This document shows, one piece after another, positions 53,266 to 61,991 of a stretch of DNA of 64,000 nt. The notes under the pieces were generated by a model. It searched no databases. It was given only the letters and a program-made list of their open reading frames with translations, and was not told where the DNA came from. Origin of the DNA: Cytophagaceae bacterium (GTDB taxonomy: Bacteria > Bacteroidota > Bacteroidia > Cytophagales > Spirosomataceae); NCBI GenBank assembly GCA_016722655.1, contig JADKIR010000004.1:2542001-2606000 (forward strand), in the 5' to 3' direction. The first letter of the stretch is position 1, and the number at the start of each line of letters is the position of its first letter. The position numbers and the translations under genes are program-made.

Positions 53266-54822
53266 ATGTCAAAATTTGTATTACTTATCGATGGGGAAGG
53301 TTACGAAAAAGACAAATATGTCCATACTGTACTGGAGGACAATTTACTTCCCGGATATTTTTTAAAATGCAGGTGGTTTGCCGGAAAAGCAAGGAAAAAC
53401 TGGCACTTGAAAATAGTACAGGCCGTGCGAATGGTGTATAAAGAGCAACCCTATTTTTTTAATGTCATAAGAGTCAAATATTCCGAGGGCGATTCAGAAA
53501 CGTACATGTTACCCCTTTCATTTGTAGAAAAAAAATCTGCCGAAATACCCGAAAAAGCCATTATTACTGCGGCGAGTATGGAAGACAAAGAAGGTATTCT
53601 GGTCGAAGCCACTTTCGACCCGGGTTTCAGAGAGGCAATTTTCTGGAATATTTTGAATAATGTGAAATCCGAACAAAAAAATGGCGACTCGCTTAATTTT
53701 TTCAGAGGCAAAGGCCTTACCGATGAAGAAGTACCTATGAGTATGATTCCTGAAATTGATTCGAGTAATACGGCGTTTATTTATGGTGGGAAATACTTTT
53801 TCAAGCTATACCGTAAGCTGTTTCAGGAAACTAATCCTGAAGTTGAAATGGTTCAGTATATCACCCAAAATAGTGATTTTGAATATATTCCGAAGTTTGG
53901 CGGTAGTATCACTCTTGAAAAAAAATCAGATAGCGACCTTACTTTAGGACTTCTCGTAGAGCTAATCAACAACGAAAAAGATAACTGGTCTAAGACGGGT
54001 GATTATCTTAACGATTTCATGTTTGCTTTTGTAGATGGTAATTTTCAGGTCAAAGAAAACGTATTTAGCAAGATAGCATTATTGGGAACCAGAACAGCCC
54101 AAATGCACGATGCACTTTTTAATATTCATGGCGAGGAAGGTTTCAGAGCCGACCATTTTGATAGGGCATATCGGAGGTTTATCCATCAGAAAGTGGAAGA
54201 TTTGATTGAGCACAGGTACAATTTGCTCACTGATAATTATTTACAACTCGACGAACAGGCACAGATTCTGGCGTGGAAGTTTATGGAAGCCAAAGATATG
54301 ATTCTGGATTTCGTGGATCAGATTCTGACCCGACCGATAGAATCATTCCGAACAAGAATTCACGGTGACTATCACCTGGGGCAGGTTTTGGTATGTGACG
54401 AAGACCTGGTGATTATTGATTTTGAAGGTGAACCTGAAAGCTCCATTGCCAGCAGGAAAGTGAAGCATTCCCCACTCAAAGATGTGGCCGGTATGATCAG
54501 ATCCTATCATTATGCTGTTTCGGCAAAGCTCTTCAATTCACCGGAAACCCGTCAACTTGATGATAAAGTGCTCAATCGTGCCGCTGAACGCTGGTACAGG
54601 CTGATGCGTGATACTTTTCTGGAAGAATACCTCAACTATTTTGGCCCTTTGCATCCATTGTTGAAAAACAACAACGAAATCAACTACCTGTTACAGTTTC
54701 ATCTTTTGGAAAAAGCAGTTTATGAACTAGGTTACGAGTTAAATTACCGTCCATCCTGGGTGAAAATCCCTTTAAAAGGCATTGAAGAAGTGCTTTATGA
54801 AATAGAAAAACTAAAAAGATAA
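53266..54822 (+). CDS. Maltokinase-like kinase
   Basis: About 518 aa from ATG 53266. N-terminal cap (KCRWFAGKARKNWHLKIV), then an aminoglycoside-phosphotransferase-like fold. The catalytic loop HGDYHLGQVLV and metal motif IIDFEGEP are intact. Maltokinase phosphorylates maltose to maltose 1-phosphate for GlgE glycogen synthesis. Here no treS, glgE or glgB is adjacent; the following gene is a beta-propeller protein 1 bp away. Length agrees with maltokinases (~450-520). Confidence 0.83.
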   Translation: MSKFVLLIDGEGYEKDKYVHTVLEDNLLPGYFLKCRWFAGKARKNWHLKIVQAVRMVYKEQPYFFNVIRVKYSEGDSETYMLPLSFVEKKSAEIPEKAIITAASMEDKEGILVEATFDPGFREAIFWNILNNVKSEQKNGDSLNFFRGKGLTDEEVPMSMIPEIDSSNTAFIYGGKYFFKLYRKLFQETNPEVEMVQYITQNSDFEYIPKFGGSITLEKKSDSDLTLGLLVELINNEKDNWSKTGDYLNDFMFAFVDGNFQVKENVFSKIALLGTRTAQMHDALFNIHGEEGFRADHFDRAYRRFIHQKVEDLIEHRYNLLTDNYLQLDEQAQILAWKFMEAKDMILDFVDQILTRPIESFRTRIHGDYHLGQVLVCDEDLVIIDFEGEPESSIASRKVKHSPLKDVAGMIRSYHYAVSAKLFNSPETRQLDDKVLNRAAERWYRLMRDTFLEEYLNYFGPLHPLLKNNNEINYLLQFHLLEKAVYELGYELNYRPSWVKIPLKGIEEVLYEIEKLKR

Positions 54823-54823
54823 T

Positions 54824-55651
54824 ATGTTTATTTATAAAATATACATGTTCTTTTTCGCATTGAAAACAGCAACCTGTTCATGTAATTATGAAGTCAGAAG
54901 TTCTTTTTTTGAAAAAGAAAAAATGAAATCTCATAAGGAAGGAAAGTTGCCGGTTTGTATCAACGAAAACTCCGGTATGGTAAAAGCCTGGCAGGATGGT
55001 TTCTATTGGACTCACAATGACTCCGGAGGTAGTCCTGAGTTATATATGGTAAATAGTGTAGGTCAGCTTTTTGATACTTTAAAAATAGCAGATGCAAATA
55101 ATATTGACTGGGAAGACCTGGCAAAAGATACAAAAGGCAATATCTATGTAGGCGATTTCGGAAACAATCTTTCCACAAGAAAAGACCTGACGATTTACAA
55201 AAAAGGATACAATAAAGTCGAAAAAATAACTTTTGAGTATGCCGATCAGGATTTTACGGATACCCTCAAAAGCGAATATGATTGCGAAGCTTTCTTTTGG
55301 TACAATGATTCATTATATCTTTTCACCAAAAGCTGGACTAAAGGCAAAAAAAAGTCAAAAGTATATGCTTTACCCGACCAGGAAGGTCATTACAGCCTTC
55401 AGCCCATTGATGAATCATTCTTTAAAGCACCTGTAACCGGTGCTGATGTGAGTCCCGATGGAAGTAAATTTGCCTTGATTACCTATGGCAAAATATTGCT
55501 TTTTGGGATAGAAAATAAAAAGATTGACTTTAGAAAACCCCTCCAATGTATTAAAATTGGAAAAAATCAAACCGAGGCTCTGGTTTTTGAAAATGACCGG
55601 AAAATTATTTATTCCAACGAACAAAGGAAAATTTACTCTATCGAAATTTAA
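54824..55651 (+). CDS. Unknown protein with beta-propeller features
   Basis: 275 aa. The first ~20 residues are hydrophobic with cysteines (FFALKTATCSC), a weak signal or lipobox. The rest is beta-rich with NSGMVKAWQDGFYWTHNDSGGSPELYMV, DWEDLAKDTKGNIYVGDFGNN and ADVSPDGSKFALITYGK, as in propeller proteins of the SdiA-regulated or WD40-like kind. No catalytic motif. It directly follows the maltokinase gene and may belong to it, but no functional link can be seen. Confidence 0.72.
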   Translation: MFIYKIYMFFFALKTATCSCNYEVRSSFFEKEKMKSHKEGKLPVCINENSGMVKAWQDGFYWTHNDSGGSPELYMVNSVGQLFDTLKIADANNIDWEDLAKDTKGNIYVGDFGNNLSTRKDLTIYKKGYNKVEKITFEYADQDFTDTLKSEYDCEAFFWYNDSLYLFTKSWTKGKKKSKVYALPDQEGHYSLQPIDESFFKAPVTGADVSPDGSKFALITYGKILLFGIENKKIDFRKPLQCIKIGKNQTEALVFENDRKIIYSNEQRKIYSIEI

Positions 55652-55684
55652 CACTGGCTTAACATACGACTCAGGCTATTGACT

Positions 55685-55692
55685 TAATTTTG
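55685..55692 (+). promoter_or_regulatory. -7 box upstream of the PhoB-like gene (TAATTTTG)
   Basis: TAATTTTG matches TAnnTTTG and lies 38 bp before the start of the response regulator gene. Confidence 0.45.
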
Positions 55693-55730
55693 TTCTCGGA
55701 AAATTAACATTTTGCTAATACATTTTTAAT

Positions 55731-56408
55731 ATGGCCAAAAAAATTCTGGTAATTGATGATGACGAAGATATTCTGGAATTGCTCACCTACAACCTCCAAA
55801 AAGAGGGTTACGAGGTCAAATCAGCCATAAACGGTCTGGAAGGCGTAAATCTCGCTCAGGAATATGTGCCCGATTTGATTTTAATCGATATCATGATGCC
55901 GGTAATGGACGGAATCGAGGCCGGCAAAGTCATAAAAAGTACTGAAAAGCTAAAAGGTACCAGAATTGTGTATCTGACCGCCAGGGCTGAAGAATATTCC
56001 GAAATTGCTGCATTTGAAATCGGAGCCGATGACTATCTGACCAAGCCCATCAAACCAAGGGCACTAATAAGTAGAATCAATGCATTTTTTAGAAAAGAAA
56101 CCGAGAAATCTACCGAAGAAGGCATTCTACAAATCGCAGGCCTGATCATCAACAAAACCAATTACTCAGTAACCAAGGCAGATGGGAGTGTGATTATTTT
56201 GCCTAAAAAGGAATTCGAAATTTTGTTTTTTCTTGCCTCAAATCCAAATAAAGTACAATCACGCGACAGTCTTTTGCAAAAAATATGGGGAGCCGATATC
56301 TACGTTGTAGAAAGGACCATTGATGTGCATATCAGAAAAGTAAGAGAAAAAATAGGTGATGAATACATAGGTACCCTAAAGGGCGTAGGATATATGTTTA
56401 AATCATAA
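55731..56408 (+). CDS. PhoB/OmpR-family response regulator
   Basis: 225 aa. Receiver domain with acidic pocket (IDDDED), phosphorylation Asp53 (LIDIMMPVMDG) and Lys in DYLTKP. C-terminal winged helix of the OmpR/PhoB type (LPKKEFEILFFLASN, VVERTIDVHIRKVREKIG, GVGYMF). It binds DNA when phosphorylated. Followed 62 bp later by its likely histidine kinase. The signal is unknown; phosphate is one option. Confidence 0.93.
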   Translation: MAKKILVIDDDEDILELLTYNLQKEGYEVKSAINGLEGVNLAQEYVPDLILIDIMMPVMDGIEAGKVIKSTEKLKGTRIVYLTARAEEYSEIAAFEIGADDYLTKPIKPRALISRINAFFRKETEKSTEEGILQIAGLIINKTNYSVTKADGSVIILPKKEFEILFFLASNPNKVQSRDSLLQKIWGADIYVVERTIDVHIRKVREKIGDEYIGTLKGVGYMFKS

Positions 56409-56470
56409 TTGGCAAATCCTGTTTTTTGATTACTTTTAGGATAAAATTACTGACCTAACAGAAAGTAAAT

Positions 56471-57526
56471 ATGTTTCTTACTCCCCGATGGATTTCTTTG
56501 TTTGCCTCTGTTCTGGTTACTGCTATCACGGTAGGTTTTCTTAGTTTTGTTCCTCAGGTAGATGCCGGGATGCTCTTTGTAGCAGGCATTGCCGCATTTT
56601 TTTCTACCTTCTTTTTCTTTTATTATATTATTGATTTACTGGTGTTTAGAGAGGTAAATCAAATATACTCTTCAATTCAAAAACTAAAAATTAATGATTT
56701 TGACATTGTAAGAAAAAACCTGATTAAAAGTGTTAACCCACTCAAAAAACTTAATCGGGAGATTTCAAATTATGTTAGCAAAAAGGAAGAACAAATCGAT
56801 GAACTCAAACGCATGGAGATTTTCAGGAGAGAGTTTCTGGCCGATGTTTCTCATGAATTGAAAACCCCGATATTTGCTGCTCAGGGTTTTGTACATACGC
56901 TTCTCGACGGTGCTCTGGAAGACCCCGAAGTTGCCGAAAGATTCCTGAAAAAAGCTGCAAAAAGCCTCGATGGCCTTGATGTGTTGGTTCGTGACCTGGT
57001 AGTACTTTCACAAGTAGAGACGGGAGATATGAAAATGAACTTTGCACAGGTAGAACTCGTGGAATTAATTAAAGATATTTTTGAGCAATTGGAAAAAAAG
57101 GCCTCAAAACGTGGTGCATCCTTAATTTTAAAACCCAAAAATCTTCATTCCATATTTGTTATGGCTGATGCCCAAAGGCTTTCTCAGGTTTTGACCAACC
57201 TCATCGAAAACGGAATAAAATATGGTAAAGATGCCGGTAAGGTAGTAGTGGAACTCACTGAGGAAAATAAGAAAGTTTTGATTTCGGTAGAAGATGACGG
57301 CCCGGGTATCCCTGCGGAATATCTGCCCCGGATATTCGAAAGGTTTTTCAGAGTTGACAAAAGTCGCTCACGTGAAACCGGAGGCACCGGACTTGGTCTG
57401 GCCATTGTAAAGCACATCCTTAATGCACATGATACTACTATCAATGTTACCTCAAAAATAGACAAGGGTACCAGATTTACTTTTACTTTGACAAAACCAC
57501 CAAGAGAGGTTACAATAAGCCAATAA
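56471..57526 (+). CDS. PhoR-type sensor histidine kinase
   Basis: 351 aa. Two N-terminal membrane helices (residues ~8-25 and 34-58) with almost no periplasmic loop, then a linker, HisKA (DVSHELKTPIFA with His128), and HATPase_c (NLIENGIKYGKDAG, DDGPGIP, GGTGLGLAIVKH). The missing sensor loop suggests it senses in the membrane or through a partner. It pairs with the response regulator gene upstream. Confidence 0.93.
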   Translation: MFLTPRWISLFASVLVTAITVGFLSFVPQVDAGMLFVAGIAAFFSTFFFFYYIIDLLVFREVNQIYSSIQKLKINDFDIVRKNLIKSVNPLKKLNREISNYVSKKEEQIDELKRMEIFRREFLADVSHELKTPIFAAQGFVHTLLDGALEDPEVAERFLKKAAKSLDGLDVLVRDLVVLSQVETGDMKMNFAQVELVELIKDIFEQLEKKASKRGASLILKPKNLHSIFVMADAQRLSQVLTNLIENGIKYGKDAGKVVVELTEENKKVLISVEDDGPGIPAEYLPRIFERFFRVDKSRSRETGGTGLGLAIVKHILNAHDTTINVTSKIDKGTRFTFTLTKPPREVTISQ

Positions 57527-57580
57527 GTACAAATTTTAGGCATTTGCCCCAAGACTAAGCATTCAATCAAGATTTTGGGT

Positions 57581-57588
57581 TAAATTTG
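57581..57588 (+). promoter_or_regulatory. -7 box upstream of the RluA gene (TAAATTTG)
   Basis: TAAATTTG matches TAnnTTTG and is 16 bp before the start of the synthase gene, so its leader is very short. Confidence 0.4.
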
Positions 57589-57604
57589 CATCAAAGTCAA
57601 TTTG

Positions 57605-58357
57605 ATGGATCTTACAAAATTTAAAAAACCGCCCAAAAGTATAAATATAGGCGAATTAGTCATTTTTGAAAATGATAATTATTTGGTTATCAACAAACCT
57701 CCTTTTGTGCCTTCACTTGACGAAAGAACCGCCGACCGCTCACTGAGTATTTTGAGACTGGCAAAAGAACAGTTTGGCGACGTACAACTTTGTCACAGGC
57801 TTGATAAAGAGACCTCTGGTGCTCTCGTAATTGCCAAGAATCCGGAAGCTTATCGAAATCTGGCAATGCAGTTTGAGCATCGTGAAGTGCAAAAAGACTA
57901 TCACGCAGTGGTCAATGGGGTTCATGATTTTGATAGTATTTCGGTTTTTCTTCCCATAGCAACTTTAAAAGATGGTACAGCAGTAAGAATCGACAGAGCC
58001 AAAGGTAAAATAGCAGAAACGGTGTTTTTTACCTTAAAAAAATACCATCATCATACCTTGGTCAGGTGTGTGCCTATTACAGGCCGTATGCACCAGATCA
58101 GAGTCCATTTGCAGTGTCTGAAAGCACCTATTGTTTGTGATCCCACCTATGGAGGAGAATATATTTTTCTATCCGAAATCAAAAGGAAGTTTAACCTTAA
58201 AACGGATACCGAAGAACTCCCTTTAATAAAGAGAGTGGCTTTGCATGCTCACAGTATTTCTTTTCAAGATGTTGACGGTCAGGTGATTAGTGTGACAGCT
58301 CCTTATCCTAACGACTTTGATGTTTTGGTTGAAAAACTGGACAGATTTAGCCGTTAA
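57605..58357 (+). CDS. RluA-family pseudouridine synthase
   Basis: About 250 aa from ATG 57605. Converts uridines to pseudouridine in rRNA or tRNA. The catalytic motif HRLDKETSGALVIAKN carries the essential Asp, and GRMHQIRVHLQ is the second conserved block. No S4 domain at the N-terminus. The 3' end overlaps the convergent AI-2E gene by 4 bp. Specific target not readable. Confidence 0.93.
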   Translation: MDLTKFKKPPKSINIGELVIFENDNYLVINKPPFVPSLDERTADRSLSILRLAKEQFGDVQLCHRLDKETSGALVIAKNPEAYRNLAMQFEHREVQKDYHAVVNGVHDFDSISVFLPIATLKDGTAVRIDRAKGKIAETVFFTLKKYHHHTLVRCVPITGRMHQIRVHLQCLKAPIVCDPTYGGEYIFLSEIKRKFNLKTDTEELPLIKRVALHAHSISFQDVDGQVISVTAPYPNDFDVLVEKLDRFSR

Positions 58358-59448
58358 AACCTCAGCTTAAATTTCTTTCTGGTTTCAGCGACATCTTTAT
58401 GGTCGGCGTCGCCCAACAAAAAGCCCCAGGCTTTCAGGTGTTCGCTGGAGTCGAAGATTACTTTCAATATTGCAGTGAGAGGTAGTGCCAGGATCAGGCC
58501 GGAAACACCCCATAGATTTCCGAATAATAAAAGTGCAATTATTGCCACTAAGGAGTTGATACTAACTTTGTTACCTACCACCATCGGGGTTATAAAATTG
58601 CCCTCCAGAAATTGCACGGCTGCAAAAGAACCTGCCACACCCACTGCATACCAATAAGAATCTTTGGTGATTAAAGCCACCAAAATAGGAAGTGCTGATC
58701 CTATGGCGATGCCTATATATGGAATTAAAACTAATATGGCGGCAAAAAAACCGAAAAATACGGCATTCTGAATACCCAGAACCATTAATGATGCCGTGTT
58801 AAGAAATCCCACAATCATAATAACCAATAACAATCCTACCAAATAATTCTTGATAACATCATTCACTTTCGATATTGTAATCGATATTTTATGTTTACTT
58901 GAGGTTTTCATAAGTTTAAATATGAAAGTCCTCAAAAAATCACGATACAATAAGAATAAGAAAATATATAAAGGTAAAAGTGAAAAATTCATCAAAAAAT
59001 TGGAAGTACTGCTTAAAGTTTGACTCACAATTTTTGTACTGTTTTTAAGTATTTCTGTCACATATTTTTGACTTTCAGAGATCAGTTGCGTATGCGAAAT
59101 CCGGAAATTATGTCTGAGCATTTTTTCAAATTCTGTAAACCAAACCACCGATTTTTTTTCAATCATCGGAATCAAGGTTTCTAGTTCAAGAATTTGAGAA
59201 ACAATAAAATAAGAAGCTATTCCGAGAAATATCACGGAAATTATTATAGTAATGGTAATTGACAGTACCCGGTTTAAACCTTTTTTTTCAAAGAAATTGG
59301 TAATAGGAAAAAGTAAAAACGAAAACAAACCGGCGATAATAAAGGGGATGAGAATATCCTGCAAAATGTATAATCCATAAATACAAATCACAAAAATGAT
59401 TAGTCCATACGCTATCCTTTGAAGTCCTATTGCCTGAGTTTTTGTCAT
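58354..59448 (-). CDS. AI-2E family (TqsA/PerM-like) membrane transporter
   Basis: 364 aa with eight predicted membrane helices and the family's conserved features: FIPFIIAGLFSFLLFP, a cytoplasmic helix region, and the C-terminal block LVLIPYIGIAIGSALPILVAL ... PMVVGNKVSINSLVAIIALLLFGNLWGVSGLILALPLTAILKVIFD-type (cut here). Substrate unknown; AI-2E is a family name only. It overlaps tatC by 4 bp. Confidence 0.92.
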   Translation of the reverse strand: MTKTQAIGLQRIAYGLIIFVICIYGLYILQDILIPFIIAGLFSFLLFPITNFFEKKGLNRVLSITITIIISVIFLGIASYFIVSQILELETLIPMIEKKSVVWFTEFEKMLRHNFRISHTQLISESQKYVTEILKNSTKIVSQTLSSTSNFLMNFSLLPLYIFLFLLYRDFLRTFIFKLMKTSSKHKISITISKVNDVIKNYLVGLLLVIMIVGFLNTASLMVLGIQNAVFFGFFAAILVLIPYIGIAIGSALPILVALITKDSYWYAVGVAGSFAAVQFLEGNFITPMVVGNKVSINSLVAIIALLLFGNLWGVSGLILALPLTAILKVIFDSSEHLKAWGFLLGDADHKDVAETRKKFKLRF

Positions 59449-60302
59449 TCCACTACTTCTTTTTGTTTTCTTTTATAAACTCTTTCAGAAACTACAATAC
59501 TGATTTCGAATAAAATATATAAAGGAATTGCTACCAAAATCTGACTAATCATGTCAGGCGATGGTGTAATTATGGCCGCCACTATCAGGATTACGACAAA
59601 TGCATGTTTACGATATTCTTTCAGGAATTTTGGAGTTACAATTCCTATTCTGGTCAATACAAAAATCGCCATTGGCAACTGAAATGTTACTCCGCATGCC
59701 AGAGTCAAGGTCGCCAGAACTGAAATATAGGACTGAATATCAAATTGGTTTTCAATGCTGGGATCGATCTGGAAATTAACAAGGAAGTTGATGGCAAAAG
59801 GTGCAACCACAAAATACCCGAACATTATCCCCAAAAAGAAAAGCAAAGTCACAAAAAATACCGAACCGTTTGCTGCTTTTTTCTCTGTGATTTTTAGACC
59901 GGGCTTGATAAAACGCCAGATTTCCCAAAACACATACGGAAAAGCCACCAAAAGTCCTACTATAGCGGAGGCAGTAAGTTGCATCATAAATTGACCGGAA
60001 ACCTCACGGCTCATCAGAGAGAAATTGAGTTTATCGACACATAGGCTATCAATTCCTGTCCAATTTCCAAGTTCACACAATTTACGATATGTCCAGAAAT
60101 CAGGACGGGAAGGAGCCAGAATTATTAAATTAAAAATCTTACCCATCATCACCCAGGCAGCAATCATAAACACCAAAATGGCCGCAACAGACCTGATAAT
60201 ATGCCAGCGAAGCTCTTCGAGGTGTTCTAAAAAAGTCATTTCTTTCTCACCCGATGGTTCTTCATCATCGTAATCGTAGTAGGGTGTCTGGTCTAAAGGC
60301 AT
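59445..60302 (-). CDS. tatC: Twin-arginine translocase subunit TatC
   Basis: 285 aa, six membrane helices. N-terminal FLEHLEELRWHIIRS is the conserved TatC motif that binds the twin-arginine signal. A TATATTTG -7 box at 60325-60332 lies 23 bp upstream. tatA/tatB are not in the window. Confidence 0.96.
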   Translation of the reverse strand: MPLDQTPYYDYDDEEPSGEKEMTFLEHLEELRWHIIRSVAAILVFMIAAWVMMGKIFNLIILAPSRPDFWTYRKLCELGNWTGIDSLCVDKLNFSLMSREVSGQFMMQLTASAIVGLLVAFPYVFWEIWRFIKPGLKITEKKAANGSVFFVTLLFFLGIMFGYFVVAPFAINFLVNFQIDPSIENQFDIQSYISVLATLTLACGVTFQLPMAIFVLTRIGIVTPKFLKEYRKHAFVVILIVAAIITPSPDMISQILVAIPLYILFEISIVVSERVYKRKQKEVVE

Positions 60303-60324
60303 TTTTTGAGTCTGATTTTAAATA

Positions 60325-60332
60325 CAAATATA
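60325..60332 (-). promoter_or_regulatory. -7 box of tatC (TATATTTG)
   Basis: Minus-strand TATATTTG matches TAnnTTTG. It lies 13 bp past the glyA terminator hairpin. Confidence 0.5.
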
Positions 60333-60345
60333 TCTATGAATAAAC

Positions 60346-60381
60346 AAAAAACCTCATAGCACCGTGACCATGAGGTTTTTT
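60346..60381. terminator. Terminator of glyA
   Basis: AAAAAACCTCAT (60346-60357) and ATGAGGTTTTTT (60370-60381) form a 12-bp stem with a T run on the minus strand, 15 bp after the glyA stop. Confidence 0.88.
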
Positions 60382-60395
60382 TGAAACTAAATTTA

Positions 60396-61688
60396 TTATT
60401 TAAAAAGTGGAAACCATTTCATCCACTCATTAACTTCATTTTTTACCAAATTGATGGTTTCCTCATTGTCGTGATTCATCAAAACTTTGTCAACCAGGTC
60501 AACCACCTTTTTGAAGTCATTTTCATTCAAACCTCTGGTGGTCATTGCGGCTGTTCCTACTCTGATTCCTGAGGTTGTCATGGCTGATTCCTCATCAAAA
60601 GGTACCATATTTTTATTAACCGTGATATCAGCCTTTATCAAAGCGTTCTCAGCAAGTTTACCATTTAGACCTTTTGGTCTTAAGTCAATCAATGCCAGGT
60701 GATTATCTGTGCCACCTGAGATCACTTTATAACCTTTTTCCATGAATGCCTCTGCCATTACTTTAGCATTTTTTTGTACCTGATGGGCATAGTTGGTAAA
60801 GTTTTCGGTCAATGCCTCGCCAAATGCCACAGCTTTTGCAGCTATGATATGCTCCAGTGGTCCACCCTGAGTGCCGGGAAATACACCCGAATCAAGCAAT
60901 GACGACATCATTCTTATTTTTCCTTTAGGAGTTTTGATTCCCATCGGATTTTCAAAATCGTTTCTCATCATTATTACACCACCACGGGTTCCTCTCAAAG
61001 TTTTGTGTGTTGTGGTAGTTACAATATGACAATGGTCAAAAGGGTCGTTGAGAAGGCCTTTGGCAATTAAACCGGCCGGATGTGAGATATCGGCAAGTAA
61101 AAGAGCACCTACTTTATCTGCAATACTTCTAAGTCTGACATAATCCCAATCTCTGGAATAAGCCGATGCCCCGCAAATGATAAGTTTTGGTTTTTCTGCA
61201 GCTGCAGTTGCCTCTACTTTATCCCAGTCGATCAAACCGGTTTCTTTTTCTACACCATAGAAAAATGGCTGAAAATATTTTCCGGAGATATTTACCGGGC
61301 TACCATGTGAAAGGTGACCACCGTGTGAAAGGTTAAATCCCAAAATTTTGTCTCCCGGCTGAAGACAAGCCAGAAATACCGCCATGTTAGCCTGAGCACC
61401 TGAATGCGGCTGTACGTTGGCCCAGGTAAGATTAAACAACTGCTTGAGCCTGTCAATGGCAATTTGCTCAACCTGGTCAACTACTTCACAACCTCCATAG
61501 TATCTTTTTCCGGGAAGTCCTTCGGCATATTTGTTGGTGAGTACACTACCGGCCGCTTCCATTACCTGGGGCGAAACGAAGTTTTCTGAGGCAATCAACT
61601 CAATACCATGTAGTTGACGGTCATGTTCTTTCTGAATCAGATCAAAAATCTGGGCATCTCTGTCAGGAGTAGAATTCATTAAAGGCAT
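60396..61688 (-). CDS. glyA: Serine hydroxymethyltransferase
   Basis: 430 aa. PLP enzyme interconverting serine and glycine with tetrahydrofolate. The PLP lysine lies in TTTTHKTLRGTRGG, and the N-terminal GIELIASENFVSPQVMEAAGSVLTNKYAEGLPGKRYYGG block is diagnostic (shown in parts here: SENFVSP, YAEGLPGKRYYGG). Two starts are possible (MPLMNSTP or MNSTP). A TAATTTTG -7 box is at 61739-61746. Confidence 0.97.
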   Translation of the reverse strand: MPLMNSTPDRDAQIFDLIQKEHDRQLHGIELIASENFVSPQVMEAAGSVLTNKYAEGLPGKRYYGGCEVVDQVEQIAIDRLKQLFNLTWANVQPHSGAQANMAVFLACLQPGDKILGFNLSHGGHLSHGSPVNISGKYFQPFFYGVEKETGLIDWDKVEATAAAEKPKLIICGASAYSRDWDYVRLRSIADKVGALLLADISHPAGLIAKGLLNDPFDHCHIVTTTTHKTLRGTRGGVIMMRNDFENPMGIKTPKGKIRMMSSLLDSGVFPGTQGGPLEHIIAAKAVAFGEALTENFTNYAHQVQKNAKVMAEAFMEKGYKVISGGTDNHLALIDLRPKGLNGKLAENALIKADITVNKNMVPFDEESAMTTSGIRVGTAAMTTRGLNENDFKKVVDLVDKVLMNHDNEETINLVKNEVNEWMKWFPLFK

Positions 61689-61991
61689 TAGTATAGAATC
61701 AAAAATATTTAGTAAATATGATTTTTTAAAACCGCCCGCAAAATTAAGAATCTTTTTTTAGTAAAATGATTATTGATTGATTTTTAGGTGATAAACTTGA
61801 AAAAATTAATTTGCATGTTTGAAATATTAAAAAATACAGGATTTGTTTTTTTTTCTGCATAAATCCCTTCTTATTTCAGATTAATAATATTTCTAAAAAA
61901 ACATTAAGCGATATTTATTTAAAAGTATGATGAATGGCTTTAGTTTTTTAGGTTTTCTCAATTAAATTGCAGTTTTTAATCTAAAAATACA
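61689..61991. other. 303-bp divergent intergenic region
   Basis: It holds the glyA promoter (minus strand TAATTTTG, 61739-61746) and, rightward, the S46 gene promoter, perhaps TAAATTGCAG near 61961. The rest is AT-rich with no gene or RNA recognised. Confidence 0.6.
61739..61746 (-). promoter_or_regulatory. -7 box of glyA (TAATTTTG)
   Basis: Minus-strand TAATTTTG matches TAnnTTTG, 51 bp before the glyA start. Confidence 0.45.
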
